A DNA stretch of 64,000 nucleotides, taken from NCBI RefSeq assembly GCF_011089895.1, contig NZ_JAANAT010000001.1, positions 2,666,001 through 2,730,000 of the forward strand, read 5' to 3'. The stretch is from Mucilaginibacter inviolabilis (GTDB taxonomy: Bacteria; Bacteroidota; Bacteroidia; Sphingobacteriales; Sphingobacteriaceae). Under the pieces are notes generated by a model. It had not been told where the DNA came from, ran no database searches, and worked only from the letters and a program-made list of their open reading frames with translations. The position numbers were made by a program, and so were the translations under genes. This document shows positions 52,092 through 61,985 of the stretch, one piece after another (positions within the stretch are counted from its first letter, which is position 1; the number at the start of each line of letters is the position of its first letter).

Positions 52092-53225
52092 TCATTCGGT
52101 AACCGTTATTGTTATATCCTGGTTATTCTGTTTCATTTTGAAGTGTACCTTTAAATAACTTAATATATCCAACACCTCAGACATATTAACATTCCTGGTA
52201 ATTTCACCAGAAAACTCAACGTCAGGTATCTTACCCTCATAATTCACATTCACATTATACCATCTTGAAAGCTGGCGCATTACTGTCGATAAACTGGCTT
52301 TATGAAATTTGAACAATCCATTTTTCCAGGCCAGGACTTCTGCCACATCGGCATTATCCGTAATTCTTATACCCTGATTTGTGGGCTGGTTTGGAAATTG
52401 TGATTGCTGGCCTGGCTTTAGGATAATGTTTTCTTTATTTCCACTGATCTTAACACTTCCTGCTATCAGCGTCACTTTTGTAAGCGGTTCATCAACATAG
52501 CTATTTACATTAAACTGCGTACCTAAATCTTCAATAACCTGATTTCCTGCTATAATTCTAAAGGGTTTAGCAGCGTTGTGTACCACTTCGAAATAAGCTT
52601 CGCCGGTAATTTCAACTTTCCTTTCGTCGCCATTAAAAGCTACGGGGTATTTTATGGAGGAAGCCGCGTTAAGCCAAACTTTAGTACCATCGGCCAGTAC
52701 CAAACTGTATTGACCACCCCGCGGTGTACTGAGGGTATTGTATAACATGACAACTGTTGGATCCTGTTTTTCAGAAGCAGTATAAAGCACTTTTCCATCT
52801 GCTGTTCTGTCTACGGCTACGCCACCTTGTTCTGCCAATTTCCCAACCTGATTGGCAGATAGAACCACTTTTTTTCCATTTGCGAGTGTTAAAATCGCCT
52901 TATCACTTCCTGGCGGAACATTATAAGTATATTTTTCTACCCCCTGCGGTAAGCGGTGTTTATGCCATAAGAAATAACTGCCTATCGATAAACAAAACAA
53001 CAAAACGGCAGCTGCCGAAGTTATCCAGGGGATTAATGATTTGATTTTTCGTTGAGGTAAGGCTGTTTGAATGGAAAGTATCTCGGCTAATTGATCATTA
53101 GTCAGTTCAGGCAATTTTTGGAATTCAAATTCGCTGTACCAGGATTCAAGCAACGTTTTTTCAGCCTCGGTGCATTTTCCGGCGTTGTATCGGTGTAATA
53201 ATTTTTTAAAATCCTCGATATTCAT
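52092..53225 (-). CDS. FecR-family anti-sigma factor (377 aa)
   Basis: N-terminal cytoplasmic sigma-binding domain (MNIEDFKKLLHRYNAGKCTEAEKTLLESWYSEF), one membrane helix (SLIPWITSAAAVLLFCLSIGSYFL, about 63-86), FecR periplasmic domain (NTLSTPRGGQYSLVLADGTKVWLNAASSIKYPVAFNGDERKVEITGEAYFEVVHNAAKPFRIIAGNQVIEDLGTQFNVNSY) and C-terminal DUF4974 (LFKFHKASLSTVMRQLSRWYNVNVNYEG...). It senses the STN domain of the occupied SusC and releases the sigma factor encoded upstream. Confidence 0.93.
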   Translation of the reverse strand: MNIEDFKKLLHRYNAGKCTEAEKTLLESWYSEFEFQKLPELTNDQLAEILSIQTALPQRKIKSLIPWITSAAAVLLFCLSIGSYFLWHKHRLPQGVEKYTYNVPPGSDKAILTLANGKKVVLSANQVGKLAEQGGVAVDRTADGKVLYTASEKQDPTVVMLYNTLSTPRGGQYSLVLADGTKVWLNAASSIKYPVAFNGDERKVEITGEAYFEVVHNAAKPFRIIAGNQVIEDLGTQFNVNSYVDEPLTKVTLIAGSVKISGNKENIILKPGQQSQFPNQPTNQGIRITDNADVAEVLAWKNGLFKFHKASLSTVMRQLSRWYNVNVNYEGKIPDVEFSGEITRNVNMSEVLDILSYLKVHFKMKQNNQDITITVTE

Positions 53226-53304
53226 TCCCCATTGGTGTAAAATATAACTGTAAGACAGTTATATCCCCACCCAGGGGCTAGTTGATTTAATAAAAATTTA
53301 ACAT

Positions 53305-53868
53305 TTAGTATAAATTCAATAAAATTCCAACCATAATTAACAGTTCAAATTTAGGCCGTAGCATTTTTAAGGCACTTTTGATGTGATTTTTTACGGTAAA
53401 TACAGAAATATTTAATTTTTCCGCAATTTCTTTGTGAGAAAGATTCCCTTTTCTGCTTAAAACAAAAACTTCCTTCATTTTTTCAGGAAGGGCATTAATC
53501 TCTTTATCTATAAGAGCTACCAGCTCTTTTTCCCGTATCAAAAAGTCGGTTAAATGATTTTCGTCTGCAACAAATTGTATAAATGAAGAAGCATATTTCG
53601 ATTCAACCTTTTTATGCTCAATGTAATTTAATATTTTATTACGAACAACGGTATACAAAAACCCGGCGAGATTTTTTGTATCAGGTATTTCACCCCTGTC
53701 TTTCCACAAAAAAGAGAAAGTTTCCTGTACTATATCTTTAGCCTCTTCAAAATCTCCAAGCTTTTTATAAGCATGTATAAGTAAAATGCCTTTATAGCGA
53801 CGATAAATTTCGGTATAAGCTCCCCGATCTCCTGATCTAAGTAAAGTGATTAATTCAGTATCGTTCAA
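53305..53868 (-). CDS. ECF sigma factor of the SusCD locus (187 aa)
   Basis: Sigma-70 region 2 (GAYTEIYRRYKGILLIHAYKKLGDFEEAKDIVQETFSFLWKDRGEIPDTKNLAGFLYTVVRNKILNYI) and region 4 (LPEKMKEVFVLSRKGNLSHKEIAEKLNISVFTVKNHIKSALKMLR) are complete; this is the Bacteroidota 'expansion family' of ECF factors. Paired with FecR 79 bp downstream; together they activate the SusCD genes when substrate binds. Confidence 0.93.
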   Translation of the reverse strand: MNDTELITLLRSGDRGAYTEIYRRYKGILLIHAYKKLGDFEEAKDIVQETFSFLWKDRGEIPDTKNLAGFLYTVVRNKILNYIEHKKVESKYASSFIQFVADENHLTDFLIREKELVALIDKEINALPEKMKEVFVLSRKGNLSHKEIAEKLNISVFTVKNHIKSALKMLRPKFELLIMVGILLNLY

Positions 53869-54204
53869 GGCTCTATATCATACTATTCTTTAAAGGCTAA
53901 TATAACTTATAAATCGATTTAAAAAAATTTATAGGTGGAAAAAGCAGATCAAGCTTCAATAAATTTCACCATGCAGATAATGAATATCAGCCAACTAACT
54001 ACATAAAATACCACCGTGACATGGCGAGAACAAGACAAGCATGTCTAATTTTCGGTTATTTCATTTTCCTACCGGTGATTATATAACATGCAAAGACTCG
54101 AATAGCTTATAAAAAGTAAAAACCAACCACTGTGGTTGGTTCTCTGTTGTGTTTACCTGTCCAGGTTACCACAAGCGGGGGCACTTGCGATAGTCGTGGA
54201 AGAA
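53869..54204. other. Gene-free gap between sigma gene and RHS cluster
   Basis: About 340 bp with the sigma-gene promoter region (AT-rich), a terminator at 54121-54141 and a loose CAAGCGGGGGCACTTGCG palindrome near 54172. No reading frame here looks real. Confidence 0.5.
54121..54141 (-). terminator. Terminator of the RHS cluster
   Basis: AACCAACCA and TGGTTGGTT pair around CTG. On the minus strand the hairpin is followed by TTTTTACTTTTT, a good intrinsic terminator 64 bp beyond the last gene of the RHS cluster. Confidence 0.7.
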
Positions 54205-54618
54205 TTATAAGCTATTAATATCGCTATTTTGATTCAGGTCAGCATCTGAAGAAATAACTACTGTTCTTCTTGTATAATCTAAAATCAGAACACCTATTAT
54301 CACTTGTATAATATTAAATATAAAGCTGTTAAACTTTATTATTTTAAAATTATTATTAAAACCATCTAGTAAGTCAGCTATTGCGTCAAAGCCAAATGCG
54401 AAAATCAAGGCTATACTCACCCAAAGTATAATACATATTTTTGCATATCTATTTTTCATCAGAATTAAAACCAGCAATATAATATCAAAGCAAATTGATA
54501 ATAGGCCCGACCAAAGAAAGAGCCTGATAGATACATAAGTATTATATATCAATAAAATACTTAAATAACTAATCAAAAGGGAGCGAAATGTTTTGTTTGT
54601 AAAAATTACTCTTTTCAT
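54205..54618 (-). CDS. Small polytopic membrane protein, candidate immunity (137 aa)
   Basis: Four hydrophobic segments (about 12-32, 37-56, 60-80 and 95-115 as runs of I/L/V/F) with KNRYAK and short loops. The C-terminus is polar (SSDADLNQNSDINSL). No family recognised. It ends the strand group RHS protein - 61-aa membrane protein - this gene, with an intergenic gap of only 10 bp. Small membrane proteins after RHS genes often protect the producer from the RHS C-terminal toxin; that role is inferred from position only. Confidence 0.5.
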   Translation of the reverse strand: MKRVIFTNKTFRSLLISYLSILLIYNTYVSIRLFLWSGLLSICFDIILLVLILMKNRYAKICIILWVSIALIFAFGFDAIADLLDGFNNNFKIIKFNSFIFNIIQVIIGVLILDYTRRTVVISSDADLNQNSDINSL

Positions 54619-54628
54619 CTGACGTTGA

Positions 54629-54814
54629 TTAAAAACGTTTAAGTCCTACATAAAATAACACTACCCCCCCTAACATCATTACTATTGATGATAGAAGTAG
54701 ATTAAAGTCATATACGCTAGAAATTTTGCTTCCATTATTGGTTTGTTTCATACTATATATGAATAAGGGTATTCCGAAGCCCAAACAAGCCAAACCTTCT
54801 AATATAATTTTCAT
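54629..54814 (-). CDS. Two-helix small membrane protein, candidate immunity (61 aa)
   Basis: MKIILEGLACLGFGIPLFIYSMKQ forms a first membrane helix; LLLSSIVMMLGGVVLFYVGLKRF a second. The loop carries TNNGSKISS. Frame is complete with ATG and stop and keeps close spacing to the neighbours (28 bp from the RHS stop, 10 bp to the next gene), which supports reality. Unknown family. Confidence 0.5.
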   Translation of the reverse strand: MKIILEGLACLGFGIPLFIYSMKQTNNGSKISSVYDFNLLLSSIVMMLGGVVLFYVGLKRF

Positions 54815-54842
54815 TTATATATTGATATGCAACTCTTTAATT

Positions 54843-57800
54843 TTATTTTTCTTTATCTTCTATTTTTTCTTTCGCCTTATCCAATGCTTTATCTACCTTA
54901 TCTCCAATTAATATCTTTTGTGTATCGTTTATAACTTTCTTCTTAACTCCGCCGTCTAACACCTTGTCCGTAACGGTTGATACACCATAAGAGAAAATAG
55001 AAAAAACTGCATTTTCATATTTTCCATCATAAAGTTGATTAAAAATATCCATTCCATTTGCAACGTTATCAGCAACGCCGACTGCGCCCAGTACAGGCAC
55101 TGATACCTCTGGGGCAACAGGTGACACTGTCACCGCGGCTTTCTTTACAGGTGCAACAACCTGGTGAATGGCTAGAGGAACACCCTTTCTAATTACTTTA
55201 ATAGCTCCCCTAACTACAATTGCTCCGTCTCTTGCTTCACTTGTAGTTTGAATTATTTTTCTTGTCTGATTACTCATTGGCACATCGTCTGGTACAGGCG
55301 AAGGTTTATTGGTTAATAATCTCATAAGTGCATTAAAAGCTACTTTATACCAAGGTGGATCACCTGGCCCCATCCCATCCGGGTCAACAAATCGTATCGG
55401 ATTATTAAAACCGTAATTATACGGCGACCACCGTCTCATTTTTTCCGCCTTTGGATCTACACTCGTCCATCTGGCAATCACCGGATCATAGAACCTGGCA
55501 CCGTAATCGTATTGCCCCAGTTCTTCCTGCAATTCCTTCTTGTTGTAAAGGTACTCATTCTTCGGACTCACCGTAGTACCCCTCGATATTTCCATCCCGA
55601 AAGGATAATAGTCATCTTGCTGTTTGATCGATGTTGCTGAGTTCTGATCGAAGCTTAAACGTGTATTCCCCAAATGATCTGTCAGGCTGTATTCATACAG
55701 ATAACTGCTGCCGCTGTTGATCGCCCGCCCCTCTTCGGTTTCGATAAAGATAATGTTGCCATTTTCATAATGAATACCACTGATATAATCCGTTGTAGTT
55801 GCCCCGTTGTTTTTTCGTAACTTTTGGCCTGTTGCATCGTAGGTGTATGTCAGGTTAAAACCTGTTCCCGTTATATTCTGTGGCAGGTTCAGTAGGTTAT
55901 AGGTGCTGACGGTCTTTTGGGTACGGGCATCGAATTTCACGTTACCATTGAAGTCATAGGTATAGATACCATTGGTTAACCCGCTTACTGACTGCAACTG
56001 GTTTCCTGCATAGTTATACGTATAAGTTGGCGGCGTGGGCAGTGAAGGTGCTCCTCTGGTTAAATGCTGAATGTTTCCCGCCAGGTCATAATCTATCCCC
56101 GATTCGCTATAATTGTCCGAGGAAGGGGTGTATATACCTGCCGTCAATCGGTTTAGTGCATCATAGCTGTAATTATACGTCTTACTTGCTCCACCCTGTA
56201 TTTGCCAGGTCTGATTACTGATATTACCATTGAAGGGAGCTGTATTACCATTAGTGCCGCTGTTGTAAGTTAACTGCATAGCAAACAAAGGAGAGGTACT
56301 GCTCTTTAACCAGCCCCGTTCGTTATAGGTATAATTGATGTCTTGCAGGAATGGCGCTGCTCCAGAAGCTCCGTGCAGGTGCTTTGTCAGTACCTGACCG
56401 ATCTCGTTATAATCGGTTTGGCTTAACAGCACATTCGGTCCTCCATTGATCTGTTCAAAGGTTTGTATTTTACGCCCCATATGATCGTATCTGTAAGTAT
56501 TATTGATCGTCAGCTTGGGGGTACCGATCAGCGCTGAAGTAAAATGTCGCCGGCTAACGGAGGTATCCTGATTAGTAAAATTATAGGCAGTGAGCACCAC
56601 ATCAAAATTGGATACATTTGATGTTCCACCCAGGTAATGCTGTTGGTAAGTCCGTGTCTCTCTGCCCAGGTCATCATAATAATGTACCGTCCACAGGTAA
56701 TCCGGAGTCGTATTGGTCGCCGTATTCAAGACCACGGTTTTACTTGCGGTTAACAACCCATCAGTCATCGTGCTCACGCCGCTGCTTACCTGGTAACCGG
56801 TCGGCAGACCTGGCATATTATTATAATTATCATAGTAATTTACCTGGAGTACCGTCCCCCTGGGATCAATGTTACTGTAACCTGTAGGTGTAGTTCCATC
56901 AGGACTTAACCATAATGTGGTCTGGGCATTGGCCCAGGTGATCAGCCAGTTCTTCAGCGTATGATCCGGCTTGCTTAGATTCGTATCTCCATTACTCCCG
57001 GAAGCTCCGGTTGAATTCCACAGCCCCCGGATCACTTCCCGGCCCACCCCATCATATTGCATATAGGTCCATATTTGCGGCGTTTGTGCACGCTGGTTTG
57101 CGTCCTGGGTAAAAATAACCTGATCCAATGTATTATATACCATAAACTCCCAGCCTTTGCCAGGCAGTTTTTTCTCTGTCAATCGGTTCCGTTCATCATA
57201 ACAATACTGGTAGCACAGATTGTCCAGGGTGGATTGATTATTGGTACTATTTAGCCCGTTATCTGGGGTTGCACCTGGCGGCAATACAAAAGCCAGATTA
57301 CCCAAATCATCATATACGTAATAGGTCGACAATACCTGTACAGTTGTACCCATCTGGTTAAAGGTCCTCTTCAGTACCACATGATTATCTTTATCCTTAT
57401 ACTCTTCCGTGGTACCTATTTTTCCGCTCACCCAGTTCTCATCTTTACTTACCGTTACATATAATTGGCCTGCGGCGTAGGTAGTTCCGCTTAACCAATT
57501 CAAGCTTCGGCTTTGGTCGCTATTGATTGTAACCGTATACAAGTTTGCCAGGTAACTGTTGGCATCTCCCAGCGCAGTGGTATTATTGGTGGTATAATCT
57601 ATCTTATTGGTATGTCCGCTGGTACTGCCAGGCACCGGTTGCCAAACCGCTCCTGCCGCTCCCTGCTCTATTACCCGGTTTAGTGGAGAGGGCTCAAAGT
57701 TGGTCAATGCATACGGAGCTGTGATTTGTGACACGCCGGATCCAGATGGCGGACTATTATAAAATGTTCCCTGATCGCTGGTCGCTGTGCTTTTATAGCT

Positions 57801-58334
57801 CCCGTCAGCAGTACCCTGTACCACATAAGGCAGGTACTTCTGTACTTCCCGCCCTAACGGATCATAGACAATAGGTAGAACAACATCCTTGCCCAAGGCC
57901 GAACCCTTTACCTGTACGGTTTGCAGAGCACGGCCCAATCCATCAAAATACTGTACAGTTTGCATCAATTCACAGGTGCTTCGGCTGGCAAGATCTCCTG
58001 TGTTTGGTGTCGTACCTGTATTCTGCATCCCGCTTATACGCGGAATAGAAGTGACAATATAGTTCTGATTTGCATCAAAACTACTTGCCAGTGGCTGGCA
58101 GTCAGGATTGGCGATGTACAACCTAACACTTTGACCTGCTCCTGGTGTGACTGTTGTACCAGGGCCAAGGAAAATACTGCTATAATTATAATATTGGCCA
58201 GGAGCCACAGCGGTTCCGCTCAACTGGCTCGTTGTTACGTATTGTGCTTGGGAGCTAATTGCCGATAGCAAAAGAAACATTGCGATTAGCAAGCCTTTGA
58301 ATCGGATTTTATATAGATGATAGATGATGATCAT
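54843..58334 (-). CDS. Secreted RHS-repeat protein with variable C-terminus (1163 aa)
   Basis: Signal region (MIIIYHLYKIRFKGLLIAMFLLLSAISSQA) then the DUF6443 domain (ATSQLSG..., SIPRISGMQNTGTTP, TVQYFDGLGRALQTVQVKGS). YD/RHS repeats follow (YDPLGREVQKYLP, YDDLGNLAFVLPPGA, YDERNRLTEKKLPGKGWE). The RHS core is YYPFGMEISRGT, YNKKELQEELGQYDYGARFYDPVIARWTSVDPKAEKMRRWSPYNYGFNNPIRFVDPDG, ending near residue 987. The last about 175 residues are an unrelated, partly hydrophobic region with lysine-rich helices at the end; no known toxin motif seen. Probably a secreted or surface toxin carrier. Confidence 0.88.
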   Translation of the reverse strand: MIIIYHLYKIRFKGLLIAMFLLLSAISSQAQYVTTSQLSGTAVAPGQYYNYSSIFLGPGTTVTPGAGQSVRLYIANPDCQPLASSFDANQNYIVTSIPRISGMQNTGTTPNTGDLASRSTCELMQTVQYFDGLGRALQTVQVKGSALGKDVVLPIVYDPLGREVQKYLPYVVQGTADGSYKSTATSDQGTFYNSPPSGSGVSQITAPYALTNFEPSPLNRVIEQGAAGAVWQPVPGSTSGHTNKIDYTTNNTTALGDANSYLANLYTVTINSDQSRSLNWLSGTTYAAGQLYVTVSKDENWVSGKIGTTEEYKDKDNHVVLKRTFNQMGTTVQVLSTYYVYDDLGNLAFVLPPGATPDNGLNSTNNQSTLDNLCYQYCYDERNRLTEKKLPGKGWEFMVYNTLDQVIFTQDANQRAQTPQIWTYMQYDGVGREVIRGLWNSTGASGSNGDTNLSKPDHTLKNWLITWANAQTTLWLSPDGTTPTGYSNIDPRGTVLQVNYYDNYNNMPGLPTGYQVSSGVSTMTDGLLTASKTVVLNTATNTTPDYLWTVHYYDDLGRETRTYQQHYLGGTSNVSNFDVVLTAYNFTNQDTSVSRRHFTSALIGTPKLTINNTYRYDHMGRKIQTFEQINGGPNVLLSQTDYNEIGQVLTKHLHGASGAAPFLQDINYTYNERGWLKSSTSPLFAMQLTYNSGTNGNTAPFNGNISNQTWQIQGGASKTYNYSYDALNRLTAGIYTPSSDNYSESGIDYDLAGNIQHLTRGAPSLPTPPTYTYNYAGNQLQSVSGLTNGIYTYDFNGNVKFDARTQKTVSTYNLLNLPQNITGTGFNLTYTYDATGQKLRKNNGATTTDYISGIHYENGNIIFIETEEGRAINSGSSYLYEYSLTDHLGNTRLSFDQNSATSIKQQDDYYPFGMEISRGTTVSPKNEYLYNKKELQEELGQYDYGARFYDPVIARWTSVDPKAEKMRRWSPYNYGFNNPIRFVDPDGMGPGDPPWYKVAFNALMRLLTNKPSPVPDDVPMSNQTRKIIQTTSEARDGAIVVRGAIKVIRKGVPLAIHQVVAPVKKAAVTVSPVAPEVSVPVLGAVGVADNVANGMDIFNQLYDGKYENAVFSIFSYGVSTVTDKVLDGGVKKKVINDTQKILIGDKVDKALDKAKEKIEDKEK

Positions 58335-58358
58335 GTTGATAAGGTTTATGATGGATGC

Positions 58359-61300
58359 TTATTGGCCCTGATAATGATAATCTGTGTGTTTGATAATGTT
58401 CCCGTCTTTATCTTTCACATTAATCAATCGCTGAAAGCTATCGTATTCATAATATACGATCTCATTCTTCGTGTCTGTCATACTCGTCATTCCCACTAAT
58501 GGATCGTAGGTATACGTGGTCATCTGCGCCCCCGCTGGGTAAAAACGCACATCATCTATTTGACCGCTAAGGTTAATAGTATAGGTATTATTTGTGACTG
58601 CTATATTAAAAAGGGTTTGCAGTACCCAATTACCCCCGTTCTTTTGCCAGTAACTCAGTTTATATGTCCCATTGTCGATGCCTGTTAACACTTTGGAATA
58701 ACCACTGGCATTGTTAAAACTATAATGGCCGGTCTTGGCATCTCCAGAAGCTGTATTCCCGTCTCCTTCTTCAAATCCGGTATAAAAAATATTTTTCTTT
58801 AAAGCATTGCTTACCTGAACTGTTTGGTATTGTTTGTTATACCCCCATTGATAGGCATTGCTGGATACGCCTTTATTAGTTACCTGTTCTATATTATTTC
58901 CCGTATCATACTGGTCTAAGCTTTGGTCCAGATCGTAGTGGGCATCTTTGGAAATCCCGGAGGTTGAAACAACTGCCTGGGTAAAATTAGGCACTGCCAT
59001 ATTGGTGTGAAACACATAAGACATACTCGGAACCGGAAGGTCCGGCTTGTATGTAATAACGGTCCCGCTAACTGTGCTCAAACTGTTATCTGCATTTCTC
59101 TGTTGCGTGTAGCTCTCAACCAAAGAATTAATATTATTGCTGAACATATTCTGATAGCCCAGATAATCTACCTGGCTTGAGCTTTGCGAGAGGTCTATAT
59201 CTTTTACAAAGGTCCGATGAGTAACCCAATGCTTACCATTGCTTTGATCTGATTCTTCAACATTTGGATTTAAGCTATTGTAATTATAAGTATATGATTT
59301 AGAAGTTGTCACATTATTATTGGTATAAAACTCTGTTACCGTTTCGCTTGACGGTACTTTAGCTACCTGGGTGATGGTCTGGTATTCAGCAATAACGTTG
59401 TAATGCGGTATTCCTGCGGTATAATTAACTCCGGGGTTGGCCTGATGGAAGAAAGCATAATTCCGTAATCGCCCCCTTTTGAGACCTCTGACCCATACAG
59501 GGCCTGTATTTTTTGGGGTAAATAGCTGATATTGGAAGGCATGTTCTTTAAGTTTAGTTCCCGAAGCATTAAAAAAAGTCTCATCGAGCAAAAGGCCGCG
59601 GTTCCAGTCATAGTTGGTATTGGGTGCAAACGGAAAAGTATTGGGTACCCCCTCATCCCCGGTATTTAATAAGCTAAATAAGACAGCTGGAGAATTGGGG
59701 TTATAGATATCATTACCATACACCTGCAAAGGCATGGGCGCTACAGCGGTAAACAGCCCATCACATGACCCGGACTGATCAACCAAACAGCCATTAATAC
59801 TATAATCACCTAATATCCCGAAACCTCCGGGTACGCTATATTTTCTTATCGTTTTGCTATTATCAGCCAGGGTTTCGGTAATTTCCCGATAACCTACATT
59901 AACCCCGTCAAAACCGCTTAATACGCTATTTGATATATCCGAGCGCATCGTATTGCGCTGGTAGGTATTGATGGTGCCGTCATCGTAATGAGTAATCATT
60001 TCGTTATAAGCAAAAATGGGCATATTGAACAAAACGCCGCTAGAATTTACATTATCTGATGAGTTTAAATAACTATAGGTTTTTATTATATCATTGGCGT
60101 GATTTACACCATCATAAGCAACGGATTGCTTTAGCCGCAAGCCACCACCAGTAATATTATGGCCATTATAATTAAAGGTATGTGGTTCGAAGGTAAACTG
60201 TGTATATCCCCCTGTCGGAAATGTTATACTCTTAAGTGTGCCGGAAAGAATGGCCGCTGCATTTGTGTTCCTATCCGCTCCCGGAAGAACCAGTTCTGAT
60301 CCCCAGTGATCCTGCTTAAAGATACTATACTGGTTCTCAACTGGTCCTCCATCCTCCGTGCTCGCGTTGGGATAAATATACAATTTGGGTATTGGGGTGC
60401 TGCAGCTATTATTGTTGAAATAGCCCCAGAAATCTTTTTGATAAGAAAAACGATCAGGCAAAGGAATGGTTTCATTATAGCCAAAAGAATAATATGAAAT
60501 AGGGGTTCCGGAATTCCCCCCAACAGAAAGCGTATTTAGTAAAAGGTGAAGCCTGGAATCACCATATTTTGCAGCATTTACGGTGTCTCCATCAAATACC
60601 TTTTGAGGTTTAGTTAAGTCGGCCATAACGTGATAAATCAAATGAAATTCTTTGATTGGGTTGGGGTTCAATTGCCCGTTTGATTTGGAATAAACATCGA
60701 TATAATCAAGGGAGTTCATCCCATTTACATCAGGTCGCGCGTTTTCTCCCGTAAAAGTTATTTTAAAACTGGTTCCTTCTATCGCTGTCAATCGCTTTCC
60801 AAACACATGTGAGGTAACCCGTTCCTGACCAAAGTCGACTCCATTATTAAAATCAGTTGGCTTGATGTTGCAACCATCGGCATCAGAGAGATTAATTGGC
60901 GAATTAATAGCCTGGGTATTGTTGGCAAGATCATAAATATACGTTTCATCGGCGTAGGTAAAGTTAACCGTGTCTTTTTGAGCAGTAACTATCTTGGATA
61001 GATACCAGGAGGATGTATAGATAGGCCCTTGGGACTGGTAATAATCTGAGCTAACACTGGCGGTTCCGCCACCTGACTCTTGATCTGTAATATCATAGGG
61101 ATCGACATTGAAAGCCCCGAGATCTACACCTTGAACGGGATCTTCAGGTGTACCAACTAACTTTCCAAAAACATGCATGAATAATTTTTCAGGCACATCA
61201 AAATAATACCGATCTCCATTGGTATCTGTAATTATAAATTGGGTAATCGAGCCGTAATTATTATCCTCGCCTCCATAACCGTCCTGGGCCATACTATATT

Positions 61301-61940
61301 CTATTTTGAGGTCCTGATAAGGTATCATCAAAACCTGCCGGCCATTTGGGCCAGTGACATTATCATCCTTTGGCTTCAAAATGAACTTACCTGCTCTCCC
61401 ATTAAAATTGAAACAAAAGATATCTGGTTCAGTGTCAAATCCAAAATTTCTAATAAGATTAACATCGGCGGACATTTTTTCCGGCTGTGTAGTATTGATA
61501 TCTAATTTGGCCACTGCAAACGTAGGCGGAGGAGGGTTAACAAAGCCCGGTTGGTAATAATTATAATGAAGCATACCTGTATTATAATCGATGGTATGGT
61601 TACAATCATCCGCTATGTTAACGACACTTCTGGTAACCACTCCACCACAATTCAGAGACCAACCCAAGCCCACCCAGCTTGCTATTTGATCTACCTTAAT
61701 ACCGGAAGCATCATAGCTTAGGCTAAGCGGCAAATTCGTTTTTTTTAATTCGATATCAATCAAGGGAATATTGATGGCAGGCACACCCCGAAAATCACTT
61801 ACTGGATAGTTGCCATAGACACCTAATGATGTGGCTGTCGGACCAGGTGGCGTGGTTTTCCCAACTCTGGAGTATATAGCTTGTCCGTGACCCTCTTTTA
61901 AAGAACAAAGGAGCGCTATCGATAGGAGTATTTTTTTCAT
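58359..61940 (-). CDS. Secreted RHS/YD-associated giant protein (1193 aa)
   Basis: Starting at 61940 it has a signal peptide (MKKILLSIALLCSLKEGHG). Opening repeat SLGVYGNYPVSDFRGVPAINIPLIDIELKKTNLPLSLSYDASGIKVDQIASWVGLGWSLNCGGVVTRSV is the N-domain found in Bacteroidota partners of RHS proteins. The middle is beta-rich with PTGGYTQFTFEPHTFNYNG, and the C-terminus has YD-type sequence (YTYDPLVGMTSMTDTKNEIVYYEYDSFQRLINVKDKDGNIIKHTDYHYQ). Lies 24 bp upstream of the RHS gene on the same strand, so both are probably made together. Function unknown; may help export or act as scaffold. Confidence 0.82.
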   Translation of the reverse strand: MKKILLSIALLCSLKEGHGQAIYSRVGKTTPPGPTATSLGVYGNYPVSDFRGVPAINIPLIDIELKKTNLPLSLSYDASGIKVDQIASWVGLGWSLNCGGVVTRSVVNIADDCNHTIDYNTGMLHYNYYQPGFVNPPPPTFAVAKLDINTTQPEKMSADVNLIRNFGFDTEPDIFCFNFNGRAGKFILKPKDDNVTGPNGRQVLMIPYQDLKIEYSMAQDGYGGEDNNYGSITQFIITDTNGDRYYFDVPEKLFMHVFGKLVGTPEDPVQGVDLGAFNVDPYDITDQESGGGTASVSSDYYQSQGPIYTSSWYLSKIVTAQKDTVNFTYADETYIYDLANNTQAINSPINLSDADGCNIKPTDFNNGVDFGQERVTSHVFGKRLTAIEGTSFKITFTGENARPDVNGMNSLDYIDVYSKSNGQLNPNPIKEFHLIYHVMADLTKPQKVFDGDTVNAAKYGDSRLHLLLNTLSVGGNSGTPISYYSFGYNETIPLPDRFSYQKDFWGYFNNNSCSTPIPKLYIYPNASTEDGGPVENQYSIFKQDHWGSELVLPGADRNTNAAAILSGTLKSITFPTGGYTQFTFEPHTFNYNGHNITGGGLRLKQSVAYDGVNHANDIIKTYSYLNSSDNVNSSGVLFNMPIFAYNEMITHYDDGTINTYQRNTMRSDISNSVLSGFDGVNVGYREITETLADNSKTIRKYSVPGGFGILGDYSINGCLVDQSGSCDGLFTAVAPMPLQVYGNDIYNPNSPAVLFSLLNTGDEGVPNTFPFAPNTNYDWNRGLLLDETFFNASGTKLKEHAFQYQLFTPKNTGPVWVRGLKRGRLRNYAFFHQANPGVNYTAGIPHYNVIAEYQTITQVAKVPSSETVTEFYTNNNVTTSKSYTYNYNSLNPNVEESDQSNGKHWVTHRTFVKDIDLSQSSSQVDYLGYQNMFSNNINSLVESYTQQRNADNSLSTVSGTVITYKPDLPVPSMSYVFHTNMAVPNFTQAVVSTSGISKDAHYDLDQSLDQYDTGNNIEQVTNKGVSSNAYQWGYNKQYQTVQVSNALKKNIFYTGFEEGDGNTASGDAKTGHYSFNNASGYSKVLTGIDNGTYKLSYWQKNGGNWVLQTLFNIAVTNNTYTINLSGQIDDVRFYPAGAQMTTYTYDPLVGMTSMTDTKNEIVYYEYDSFQRLINVKDKDGNIIKHTDYHYQGQ

Positions 61941-61985
61941 TTTTTTACAAAGCGGTTTTATGAAACATGAGTGGTATTGTTGCAC

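Noticed and set aside
54843..58334. Type VI secretion RHS effector
   Set aside because: The protein has a Sec-type signal and DUF6443 start, with no PAAR domain and no T6SS genes in the window.
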